From Tannerella sp. (GTDB taxonomy: Bacteria; Bacteroidota; Bacteroidia; Bacteroidales; Tannerellaceae), in NCBI GenBank assembly GCA_031277235.1, contig JAITMT010000223.1:1-5508 (forward strand): 5,508 bases of DNA, written 5' to 3'. The translations under genes were made by a program, and so were the position numbers. The notes beneath the pieces are model-generated. The model ran no database searches and was not told the DNA's origin. It saw nothing but the letters and a program-made list of their open reading frames with translations. Below, piece by piece: positions 1-5,508 of this stretch (the first letter of the stretch is position 1; every line of letters begins with the position of its first letter).

Positions 1-2
1 TT

Positions 3-119
3 ACACTTTGTGATAAAGCATTCAATAGAGGGAGAACAATATACTATGTAGTGTTCGCGGTCGGGAAATCAGAAAATGACTATCGAAAAAGTAATATTAT
101 TTCATATCACTTTAATTAA
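3..119 (+). CDS. C-terminal end of an upstream secreted or surface protein (partial)
   Basis: This frame is open from the left edge to a TAA at 117-119 and gives 38 residues. The pattern is an alternating hydrophobic strand (TIYYVVFAVGKSE), then a polar turn, then a last strand with SNIISYHF. That resembles the final strands of a fibronectin type III-like or other Ig-like domain, a common way for Bacteroidota surface proteins to end. The gene would be codirectional with the lipoprotein gene, whose chosen ATG lies 122 bases downstream. The stretch is short and lies in AT-rich DNA, and frame 1 is also open from the edge to a TAG at 49-51, so the reading frame itself is uncertain. No function can be assigned. 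Confidence 0.42.
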   Translation, partial: TLCDKAFNRGRTIYYVVFAVGKSENDYRKSNIISYHFN

Positions 120-241
120 AATCAGTATTATTAGGAATAAGCGAAAATAAACTTGAATGATTTTAGGTAAAATACTGCATATTAATAAATTAATTATTTT
201 TTTAAACCTCGCGATGGTATAAGGTGAATCGTATTTTTGAG
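120..241. other. AT-rich intergenic leader of the four-gene operon
   Basis: Roughly four-fifths of the bases up to about 210 are A or T, and no plausible coding frame or strong hairpin is visible. This is where a promoter for the downstream operon would be expected. However, I see no TAnnTTTG element with a TTTG at proper distance here, apart from one at 232-239 that sits too close to the start codon to serve it. Confidence 0.5.
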
Positions 242-526
242 ATGAGAAAGCAATTTTTATTAGTTGGTGTAATTGCCCTGATGGGCTTTGGTGTGTTTTT
301 AGCGTCGTGCAGTGATGACGACGATGATGATTTCAAAGGTTGTACCTGTACAGTACGTTATGATGATGGTTCTCGTGAGACTCAAACTATTTCCGCAGCC
401 CAAATACGTGAAGTCGAAGAGGAGACAGGCATTAGTTTTAATAATAGTTGTACTGCAATAGAAAATCTGCTATATGAGGGGCTAATTGATTATGATGTTG
501 TAAGTGTAGATTGCGATGGATTATAA
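242..526 (+). CDS. small Cys-rich lipoprotein with acidic surface-export signal
   Basis: The 94-residue product begins MRKQF, followed by a hydrophobic stretch and a lipobox LASC with the lipidated Cys at residue 23. The next residues are SDDDDDDF. Ser plus Asp run right after the Cys matches the lipoprotein export signal described in Bacteroides, so the protein is probably exposed on the outer face of the outer membrane. The mature part has four further cysteines (34, 36, 70, 91, the first two as CTC), enough for two disulfides, and is otherwise acidic. An in-frame GTG at 224 would add six residues, but I prefer the ATG because it gives a normal short basic signal-peptide n-region. The gene precedes a MauE-thioredoxin gene by 78 bases, so it could be that enzyme's substrate (inference). 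I do not recognise the family. The lipoprotein call is firm; the function is unknown. Confidence 0.85.
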   Translation: MRKQFLLVGVIALMGFGVFLASCSDDDDDDFKGCTCTVRYDDGSRETQTISAAQIREVEEETGISFNNSCTAIENLLYEGLIDYDVVSVDCDGL

Positions 527-604
527 TTTAATACAGATGATTTAACTATTATTTTCTGTGTATTGTTGTTATAGTAATCGGTGTAAACAATTTTAAAACT
601 TCTT

Positions 605-1498
605 ATGAACAAAAGAGTAGCAATATACGGTCTGATTGTAGGATTATTATTCCTGATTTCCGGCATGGCAAAAGCGATTGATATCTCCGTTTTTTCAAAT
701 GCAATTACTCAATACGGATTTGAAAATATACGATTTATCAGCCCTTTTATCATTCTGGCGGAAGTTTCGGTGGGTTTGCTGCTTGTTTTTCAGGTTTGGC
801 AAAAACGGGCGGCTTTTTCGGGGGCGGTTTTGGTGGCAGCTTTTACAATGATCTACGCTTACGGTATTGTATTTAAGGGAATTGAGGATTGCGGATGTTT
901 CGGGAAAATTACGGTATTGAATACTTCGCCCGTCATTACTTTTCTCCGCAATGCGGTATTGCTTTATCTGTTGCTTGCCGTGTGGCTAAAGGGTGAAAAT
1001 AAAAGTCACCTCGATTCTCGCATTGCTGTTATATCACTGATGTTTATATGTTTAGTCGTATTTATGACTGGCTATACATATCCGAAAACCGCTAAAAAGA
1101 AAAAACAGGAAAAATTCACTGTTCAAGCCATTGAAAATACTGTCCTAAAGGATTTTATCACGACTTCCAAAGATAGCACCTATTTGATATTTGCCTTTAC
1201 CTACACCTGTCCGCACTGCCTCAATTCGATTGCCAACTTGAAGGAATATGAACAGTCAGGAGTTGCGGATAAGGTTATCGGGTTGGCGCTGGGCGATTCC
1301 GTCACCGGAAAGGAATTTGCGGAAATTTTCAATCCGAATTTTACAATTCGGAATCATTCCAGTGAACTGTTACGCCTAACCGGCAATTTTCCAACCGCTT
1401 ACTATGTCAGAAACGACAGTCTCACGATGGAATTTTCGGGAGAATTGCCCTGTGCCTTCCTGTTATTAAAACAACTTGACATAAAAGACAAAATATAA
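605..1498 (+). CDS. MauE/DoxX-type redox membrane protein fused to a thioredoxin-like domain
   Basis: The 297-residue inner-membrane protein has five predicted helices at about residues 5-22, 46-64, 70-90, 109-128 and 138-157. These are followed by a C-terminal thioredoxin-fold domain (about 170-297). The loop after helix 3 carries DCGCFG (Cys96, Cys98), characteristic of MauE-type redox proteins. The soluble domain carries CPHC (202-205) and a likely cis-Pro loop, NFPTAYYV (Pro263). With the N-terminus in the cytoplasm, both cysteine pairs face the periplasm, which suits electron relay between them and disulfide formation or isomerisation. In methylamine users MauE is needed for the disulfide-rich small subunit of methylamine dehydrogenase; no such enzyme is seen here, so the substrate must differ. 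The Cys-rich lipoprotein just upstream is the obvious candidate. One oddity is a lysine-rich stretch (161-170) after helix 5 that would lie outside, against the positive-inside rule. The ATG has an A/T-rich leader with no Shine-Dalgarno. It probably shares an operon with the next gene (22-base gap). Confidence 0.88.
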   Translation: MNKRVAIYGLIVGLLFLISGMAKAIDISVFSNAITQYGFENIRFISPFIILAEVSVGLLLVFQVWQKRAAFSGAVLVAAFTMIYAYGIVFKGIEDCGCFGKITVLNTSPVITFLRNAVLLYLLLAVWLKGENKSHLDSRIAVISLMFICLVVFMTGYTYPKTAKKKKQEKFTVQAIENTVLKDFITTSKDSTYLIFAFTYTCPHCLNSIANLKEYEQSGVADKVIGLALGDSVTGKEFAEIFNPNFTIRNHSSELLRLTGNFPTAYYVRNDSLTMEFSGELPCAFLLLKQLDIKDKI

Positions 1499-1520
1499 AA
1501 ACAATTTAAAAATTAAAAAC

Positions 1521-2534
1521 ATGTTGAACAAAAGGAACATTTTATTTAGTATCCTGTTACTGGGCGCACAATTAATTCAAGCTCAGAAAGTTGATTATTC
1601 AGTCGTATCCGTTCCCGAAGAAAAAGGTCTTGCGCTGATGCAGATTACCGCTTCGAGCGATTATGTCTGTATGCCGGAGGTAAAACGCTCCGCCCTGCCA
1701 TTTTTAAAATCTTCTAAAAATGTGTTGAACTGGCTGTCCAGTAGAATTATCGATGTATCCCTTGACGGGAAAAACATTGCTTATCTTTCTTTTAGGAATA
1801 ATACGACGAATGTTTTTATCAAGGAATTGGGCAAACAGGGAGGCAGTATCCAGCGGACAAACCGTTCCTACATCATTGATTTTTCCTATTCGCCAGACGG
1901 AAACTGGATATGTTTTTCCGAAAGAAGGGGAAATACAAACCAAATCTTTCAAACAAGCGCCGTAAGCGGTTATACCTGCCGCCAGATAACAAGTGATAAT
2001 CAGGACTATTCGCCGGTTTATTCATCGGATATGAAGCAGTTGTTCTTTTCCCGTCTGGAAAAGAAAAGTGTCGGTATCTGGAGTTACGACATTCAGCATA
2101 ATTTCCTGTTGAATTATACAGGCGGGATGAATCCATGTCCGGCGCCTGACGCCACTGCCTTTTACTGTTCACGAATCAATACGGAGGGTAGAGGAGAAAT
2201 CTGGAAAATCAATTACGAAACTGGAATGGAAGAAAGTATCATATCCGATCGTGGACGCAGTTTTACATCGCCAGTTTTATCTCCGAACGGAGAATGGATT
2301 CTGTTTGTCGGGAGCAGTGAAATATCAACCAGTCCCGAATCAAAATCTACTTATGTGAATACCGATTTATTTGTCGTCCGCACTGACGGAACGGATTTTA
2401 CGCAAATCACCTACCACGCGGCAGATGATTTGAGTCCCGTATGGAGCAGAGACGGGAGATACATTTATTTCATTTCCCAGCGGGGAGATGCGGAAGGAAT
2501 TGCCAATATCTGGCGATGCAATTTTAATCATTAA
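1521..2534 (+). CDS. secreted TolB-like PD40 six-bladed beta-propeller protein
   Basis: The 337-residue product has a signal peptide with probable cleavage after Ala21 (LIQA|QK), so it is exported to the periplasm or beyond. After a short N-terminal segment (about 22-75) come six blade-like repeats starting near residues 77, 119, 163, 204, 249 and 303. Several carry the PD40/WD40-like core of SPDG or similar followed by a hydrophobic strand and Ser-Arg, for example FSYSPDGNWICFSERRG, SPNGEWILFVGSS and WSRDGRYIYFISQRGD. Six blades match the TolB C-terminal propeller, but the canonical TolB N-terminal domain is not evident and no tol/pal genes are adjacent, so this is a TolB-like paralogue and not TolB. 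Such propellers usually bind proteins or ligands and need no catalytic residues. Its position between a membrane redox protein and an outer-membrane barrel suggests an envelope scaffold (inference). The start is fixed by the signal peptide and the A-rich leader typical of the phylum. Confidence 0.86.
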   Translation: MLNKRNILFSILLLGAQLIQAQKVDYSVVSVPEEKGLALMQITASSDYVCMPEVKRSALPFLKSSKNVLNWLSSRIIDVSLDGKNIAYLSFRNNTTNVFIKELGKQGGSIQRTNRSYIIDFSYSPDGNWICFSERRGNTNQIFQTSAVSGYTCRQITSDNQDYSPVYSSDMKQLFFSRLEKKSVGIWSYDIQHNFLLNYTGGMNPCPAPDATAFYCSRINTEGRGEIWKINYETGMEESIISDRGRSFTSPVLSPNGEWILFVGSSEISTSPESKSTYVNTDLFVVRTDGTDFTQITYHAADDLSPVWSRDGRYIYFISQRGDAEGIANIWRCNFNH

Positions 2535-2578
2535 AGTACAAATTATAAATATTTTATTCATTTTAAAACAGTTTAATC

Positions 2579-3214
2579 ATGACAAAAATTACAGTTTTTT
2601 TAATCGGTTGTTTGTTGTGCGTAAATACAATGGTTGCACAATTTACCAATTCAAGCAGTTCCAATTCAGCCCAAAGTTCCGATCTGGGCGGATGGTCGGG
2701 CTTTCGTATCTCTTACAGTCCCATGAAACTGGAGAATGATAACGCAAATGTAGATATGGATTTTACAGGTCTTTCCGCAGGATTTGTAAAAGGGGTTTCA
2801 ATCTCCTCTCAAGCGCCGGTTTTTGTGGAAAGCGGTGCAAGTTTTCTGTGGTTATCAGCCAAAGAGAGTGGCGTGAAATTCAACATCTATTCAATTGAAA
2901 TTCCGTTAAATATCGGTTATCGCTATCAAGCCGGTGAAGAATTTTCAGTTTTTCCGTACATCGGTCTCAAAGCAAGAGGAAATATAGCCGGTTCTGCATC
3001 TTATGGAGGAGAATCAGTTAATCTTTTCGATGAGGACGATATGGGTGAAGACAATGGAACCAATAGATTTCAAATAGGATGGCAAGTTGGTTTGGGAGTG
3101 GATTTCAATCATATTTACTTATCAGCAAGCTATGGTTCCGATTTCAGTAATTTAAACCAAGCAGATGACAAATTTTCATCCATTCCATCTTTCACATTAG
3201 GACTGAATTTCTGA
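2579..3214 (+). CDS. small outer-membrane beta-barrel protein (OmpA-barrel/PorT-like)
   Basis: The 211-residue product has a clear signal peptide with cleavage after Ala20 (TMVA|QF), then a Ser/Asn-rich linker (22-36). What follows is a series of amphipathic, aromatic-bounded strands at about 38-50, 61-73, 79-92, 102-116, 122-133, 163-176, 178-187 and 203-211. It ends in a strand with terminal Phe (SFTLGLNF), the usual outer-membrane beta-barrel signal recognised by BamA. Strand count and length fit an eight-stranded barrel of the Bacteroidota outer-membrane beta-barrel type. A long acidic loop (148-162, DEDD then GED) between strands probably faces outside and could bind cations. It is the last gene of the presumed operon, 44 bases after the propeller gene and just before a strong hairpin. 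The barrel call rests on pattern only and the specific role is unknown. Confidence 0.83.
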   Translation: MTKITVFLIGCLLCVNTMVAQFTNSSSSNSAQSSDLGGWSGFRISYSPMKLENDNANVDMDFTGLSAGFVKGVSISSQAPVFVESGASFLWLSAKESGVKFNIYSIEIPLNIGYRYQAGEEFSVFPYIGLKARGNIAGSASYGGESVNLFDEDDMGEDNGTNRFQIGWQVGLGVDFNHIYLSASYGSDFSNLNQADDKFSSIPSFTLGLNF

Positions 3215-3220
3215 CCGAAA

Positions 3221-3251
3221 GGAATGGTTGAAGACAGCCTTCAACCATTCC
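3221..3251. terminator. bidirectional hairpin terminator between convergent genes
   Basis: GGAATGGTTGAAG (3221-3233) pairs perfectly with CTTCAACCATTCC (3239-3251) around a five-base loop. The stem lies seven bases after the barrel stop codon and nine bases from the end of the convergent ATPase gene. The following tract is weak on the + strand (CATCCTATTTAT) and short on the - strand (TTTCGGTC), so it could stop transcription from either side. Confidence 0.82.
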
Positions 3252-3259
3252 CATCCTAT

Positions 3260-4381
3260 TTATCGAACAAATTCAACATAATTATCCGGTGTAATGATTT
3301 GAGTTTTAGCATTCGAATAGGTTTCTGTAAAGGTTTTGGAGATTTTCGCCTTTGAGTTGATGTTCCATTTAAACTCAAAGGCTCGCAATTCGCCATTTTC
3401 TTCTTCAATATAATCTATTTCCTGCTGTTCTTTTGTTCGCCAGAAATAGCTTTTGACCCAGCGTTCCTTATTATTCAGCATTTTAATGCGTTCTGCAATC
3501 AGAAAATTTTCCCATAAAGCGCCATTATCCGTTCGCATCTCGATAGAAGAAAAATTGCCTATCAAAGCATTACGAATACCGTTATCGTAAAAAAAAATTT
3601 TACGTGTTTTCGACAATTCGTTCCGTAAATTACGGGAAAAGCTGCCTAACCGGAAAATAACAAATGACTGTTCAAGCATTGTGATATATTTCTCGACTGT
3701 TACAGAATTAAGACTTGTGATTTGACCCAATTCATTATAAGATACCTGACTCCCGATCTGAAATGCCAACGCTTGAAGCAGTTTTACAATCCTGTCGGGT
3801 TTCTTTACGCCTTCAAGCAACAGTATATCCTTGTAAAGAAAATTCTCGACCAGATTTTGTAGAATCTTCTTATTATCTTCCGGTTGCATCACTACATTCG
3901 GGTAATAACCATAAACCAGTCTATAAGGCAATAACCGTTTCTCTTCCCGTAAAGTCTGAAAATCTGCCATTTCTGAAAATGACAACGGATATAGCCTGTA
4001 TTCAAAAGTTCTTCCCATCAATGACTCATTCAATCGATTGGATAGCTCAAACGCAGAGCTACCCGTCACAATAAGTTGAATATCTTTTAGATGGTCAGTA
4101 ATCAATTTTAAACCCAATCCAACATTCATCAGACGTTGGGCTTCGTCAATAATCATGAATTTTACCCCGGCAAACTCGGCCTTCAAACGTGAAATTGTTG
4201 GATTTTCAAACAAACGCTGCGTTTCCATTTCGTCGCCTGTCAGCCAAACTACATTGTTCCAATTTTTAGATAAATTTTCCAGCAATGTTGTTTTTCCAAC
4301 CTGTCGAGCCCCCAGTAATATCAATGCCTTGTTTTTGTGAAGGTCATGTCGTAGGATTTCTGATAAATCTCGTTTTACCAT
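3260..4381 (-). CDS. AAA_14/DUF4143 family ATP-binding protein
   Basis: The 373-residue protein starts MVKRDL. Visible motifs are Walker A GARQVGKT (24-31), Walker B FMIIDE (75-80) and a sensor-1-like strand IVTGSS (104-109). After these comes a probable winged-helix segment (about 214-245), then the DUF4143 region with EIDY (321-324) and EFK (336-338). This C-terminal arrangement resembles a PD-(D/E)xK nuclease-like fold, though activity is not shown for the family in general. Its length is typical, so the gene looks intact. The frame is open upstream to an ATG at 4406-4408 that would add MYFCEIFFD. I reject that start because it would place the start codon upstream of the -7 element. Such ATPases are widespread, multi-copy accessory genes in Bacteroidota; their biological role is poorly understood. 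The gene stands alone: convergent with the envelope operon, codirectional with the fucosidase gene, but with its own promoter. Confidence 0.9.
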   Translation of the reverse strand: MVKRDLSEILRHDLHKNKALILLGARQVGKTTLLENLSKNWNNVVWLTGDEMETQRLFENPTISRLKAEFAGVKFMIIDEAQRLMNVGLGLKLITDHLKDIQLIVTGSSAFELSNRLNESLMGRTFEYRLYPLSFSEMADFQTLREEKRLLPYRLVYGYYPNVVMQPEDNKKILQNLVENFLYKDILLLEGVKKPDRIVKLLQALAFQIGSQVSYNELGQITSLNSVTVEKYITMLEQSFVIFRLGSFSRNLRNELSKTRKIFFYDNGIRNALIGNFSSIEMRTDNGALWENFLIAERIKMLNNKERWVKSYFWRTKEQQEIDYIEEENGELRAFEFKWNINSKAKISKTFTETYSNAKTQIITPDNYVEFVR

Positions 4382-4397
4382 ATCAAAAAAAATTTCA

Positions 4398-4405
4398 CAA
4401 AAATA
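4398..4405 (-). promoter_or_regulatory. -7 promoter element of the ATPase gene
   Basis: Read on the - strand this is TATTTTTG, an exact match to the Bacteroidota -7 consensus TAnnTTTG. Transcription would begin near 4390-4394, leaving a leader of about ten bases before the ATG at 4381. There is no clear TTTG at the ideal -33 distance; the nearest is an ATTG at 4422-4425, inside the proximal repeat. This placement decides the ATPase start codon. Confidence 0.6.
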
Positions 4406-4406
4406 C

Positions 4407-4470
4407 AACTTTTTTTGATTACAATATGAAAAAGTAGTAACTTTTTTTGATTACAATACAAAAAAGTTGC
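4407..4470. repeat. two tandem 32-bp units, each with an inverted repeat, upstream of the ATPase gene
   Basis: AACTTTTTTTGATTACAATA occurs at 4407-4426 and again, identical, at 4439-4458. The 12 bases following each copy match at 8 positions, so the period is 32 bp. Each unit is also an imperfect palindrome. In the distal unit, AACTTTTTTTG (4439-4449) faces CAAAAAAGTT (4459-4468) across a nine-base centre. In the proximal unit, ACTTTTT (4408-4414) faces AAAAAGT (4429-4435). About three helical turns separate the units, and the proximal one abuts the -7 element. This is the layout of a double operator, possibly for self-regulation. Confidence 0.75.
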
Positions 4471-4554
4471 TTTTTCGGCCGGCTCGGACAGGGCATTGAA
4501 GCGTTGTCGGCAAGCTGTCTATCGGGCTTTGAAAAGACAGATTGCAACTGGCCG
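4471..4554. other. GC-richer spacer between fucosidase and ATPase genes
   Basis: These 84 bases are clearly richer in G and C than the repeat region beside them. They hold a weak 6-bp inverted repeat (CTGTCT 4515-4520 with AGACAG 4535-4540) without a T tract, so no convincing terminator for the fucosidase gene is seen. A + strand frame is open through it but has no start codon. Confidence 0.4.
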
Positions 4555-5508
4555 TCACTCTAAAAACAGCTCAATCACAGGGACTTCGGCATTTGGACGT
4601 TCAACCGGAAGTGCAAGGATGACATCGTTTTCGCCCGATGTTTCACCGGTATTTCCCGATGCCTGCGTGACTGTACGGAATTTGATTTCGGACGCATCGT
4701 TCAGTAACTGAGCGTATTTGAATTTTCCCTTGTATCCCGGCAGGTGCAATGAACGGAATGGCCATTCGAGCACGTGAATGTAAAGTCGCTTTGTTTGAGG
4801 GTTATAAGTCAACAGGCAATTATTCGGAACTTCAAAACCGTCCGGCGCCTGCGTGTTGCCATAGATGGAACGGTCATGAAATTTCATCCAATCGGCAAGC
4901 CCTGCGAGGCGTTCATCTGCCCGGTAGTCAAAAACGCCGCGAGCAGTCGGCCCGACATTGAGGAGCAGGTTGCCCCCTTTGCTCACCGTTTCGATCAGCA
5001 TAACAATCAATTGATGAACGCTTTTCCACGTATATTCATCGCGGTAGTATCCCCACGAGCCGGAAAAAGTCTGGCAGGTTTCCCACGGGACACGTTTGTT
5101 GCGAACGGTAGGCCATGCGGTAGGCATAAACTGTTCGGGCGTCATAAAATCCCAGCCCCAATCGGTATGGTTCAAGTCCAATCGGTTGTCAACCAATATG
5201 TTGGGTTGCAGTTTGCGAATCAGTTTCAATAATTCTTCCGATTCCCAATCCTGATGTCCTTTGCCATTTTCGCCCGGGTATGAAAAATCCATAAATAATT
5301 CGTCGATCTGCCCAAATTCCGTCAATAGCTCGGTCAACTGGTTTTGCATGTATTGCCGGTATTTTTTCATGTCGCGCGTGGCATTGGCAGCTTTCATTTC
5401 TTCCGGATCATTTGGTCTGTTCGGATGATTTTTGTCGAAAGTGAAATCGGGATGATGCCAGTCTATCAACGAATAATAAAATCCAATCCTCAAACCTTCT
5501 GCCCTAAA
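4555..5508 (-). CDS. GH29 alpha-L-fucosidase, C-terminal part (5' end outside the window)
   Basis: The frame is open to the right edge. It gives 317 residues beginning FRAEGLRIGFYYSLIDWHHP, a conserved mid-domain segment of GH29 enzymes; a TTG at 5491-5493 is an internal Leu codon and not a start. Known family landmarks follow: FMDFSYPGE (72-80), whose Asp74 aligns with the catalytic nucleophile; TPEQ (123-126); WETCQTFSGSWGY (142-154); and LLLNVGPTARG (181-191). The C-terminal part (about 225-317) looks like the usual beta-sandwich domain, complete to the stop. The enzyme should hydrolyse terminal alpha-L-fucose from glycans, normally after export to the periplasm, but the signal peptide is outside the window. 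Roughly 100 or more N-terminal residues are missing. The gene is codirectional with the ATPase gene, 173 bases upstream of its start codon, with no visible functional link. The family call is firm; linkage specificity cannot be read. Confidence 0.95.
   Translation of the reverse strand, partial: FRAEGLRIGFYYSLIDWHHPDFTFDKNHPNRPNDPEEMKAANATRDMKKYRQYMQNQLTELLTEFGQIDELFMDFSYPGENGKGHQDWESEELLKLIRKLQPNILVDNRLDLNHTDWGWDFMTPEQFMPTAWPTVRNKRVPWETCQTFSGSWGYYRDEYTWKSVHQLIVMLIETVSKGGNLLLNVGPTARGVFDYRADERLAGLADWMKFHDRSIYGNTQAPDGFEVPNNCLLTYNPQTKRLYIHVLEWPFRSLHLPGYKGKFKYAQLLNDASEIKFRTVTQASGNTGETSGENDVILALPVERPNAEVPVIELFLE

Noticed and set aside
232..239. TATTTTTG on the + strand, an exact -7 promoter match
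   Set aside because: It lies three bases before the chosen ATG at 242, so transcription would begin inside the gene, and no TTTG is found at the -33 distance. It is read as the end of the leader or as chance in AT-rich DNA.
561..568. TATTGTTG before the MauE-thioredoxin gene as an internal promoter
   Set aside because: One mismatch to TAnnTTTG, and the only upstream partner (TTTA at 541-544) is too close. Not convincing enough to split the operon.
1521..2534. Identity as TolB of the Tol-Pal system
   Set aside because: The propeller matches, but the TolB N-terminal domain is not evident and no tolA, tolQ, tolR or pal gene is adjacent in the window.
4515..4540. CTGTCT/AGACAG inverted repeat as a fucosidase terminator
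   Set aside because: Only six base pairs around a 14-base loop and no T tract on the - strand.
4441..4563. + strand open frame of 40 codons ending in TAA at 4561-4563, as a remnant gene tail in the GC-richer spacer
   Set aside because: No start codon of any plausible kind with a leader, it runs through the repeat, and the peptide is not recognisable. Its length is within chance.
4774..5232. 152-codon + strand frame opposite the fucosidase gene
   Set aside because: It is antisense to a well-supported GH29 sequence and shows no family features; a shadow of that gene.

Overview
The window looks like a chromosomal segment from a member of the Bacteroidota, most likely Bacteroidales. The evidence is an AT-rich background with A/T-rich leaders and no clear Shine-Dalgarno sites, a lipoprotein whose Cys is followed by Ser and a run of Asp (a Bacteroides-type surface-export signal), an exact TAnnTTTG -7 promoter element in front of the ATPase gene, and a GH29 fucosidase. 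No species can be named from the sequence alone.

Left part, + strand (1-3214). Positions 3-119 read as the last 38 codons of an upstream gene, possibly ending in a fibronectin-III-like strand. After an AT-rich gap come four closely spaced genes in the same direction: a 94-residue Cys-rich lipoprotein (242-526), a five-helix MauE/DoxX-type membrane protein fused to a periplasmic thioredoxin-like CPHC domain (605-1498), a secreted six-bladed PD40/TolB-like beta-propeller (1521-2534) and a small outer-membrane beta-barrel (2579-3214). Gaps are 78, 22 and 44 bases, so a single operon is plausible. All four products are predicted to act in the cell envelope. My working hypothesis is that the MauE-thioredoxin protein handles disulfides in the small lipoprotein, which has four cysteines besides the lipidated one, and that the propeller and barrel are its envelope partners. 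This rests on gene order and is not proven.

Middle (3215-4470). A perfect 13-bp hairpin lies between the operon and a convergent - strand gene and probably terminates transcription from both sides. The - strand gene encodes an AAA_14/DUF4143 ATPase of 373 residues. Upstream of it are two tandem 32-bp units, each containing an inverted repeat, followed by an exact -7 element only about ten bases from the chosen start codon. This looks like a compact, possibly autoregulated promoter.

Right part (4471-5508). A short, more GC-rich spacer is followed by the C-terminal 317 residues of a GH29 alpha-L-fucosidase on the - strand, which runs off the right edge. It shows no obvious link to the operon.
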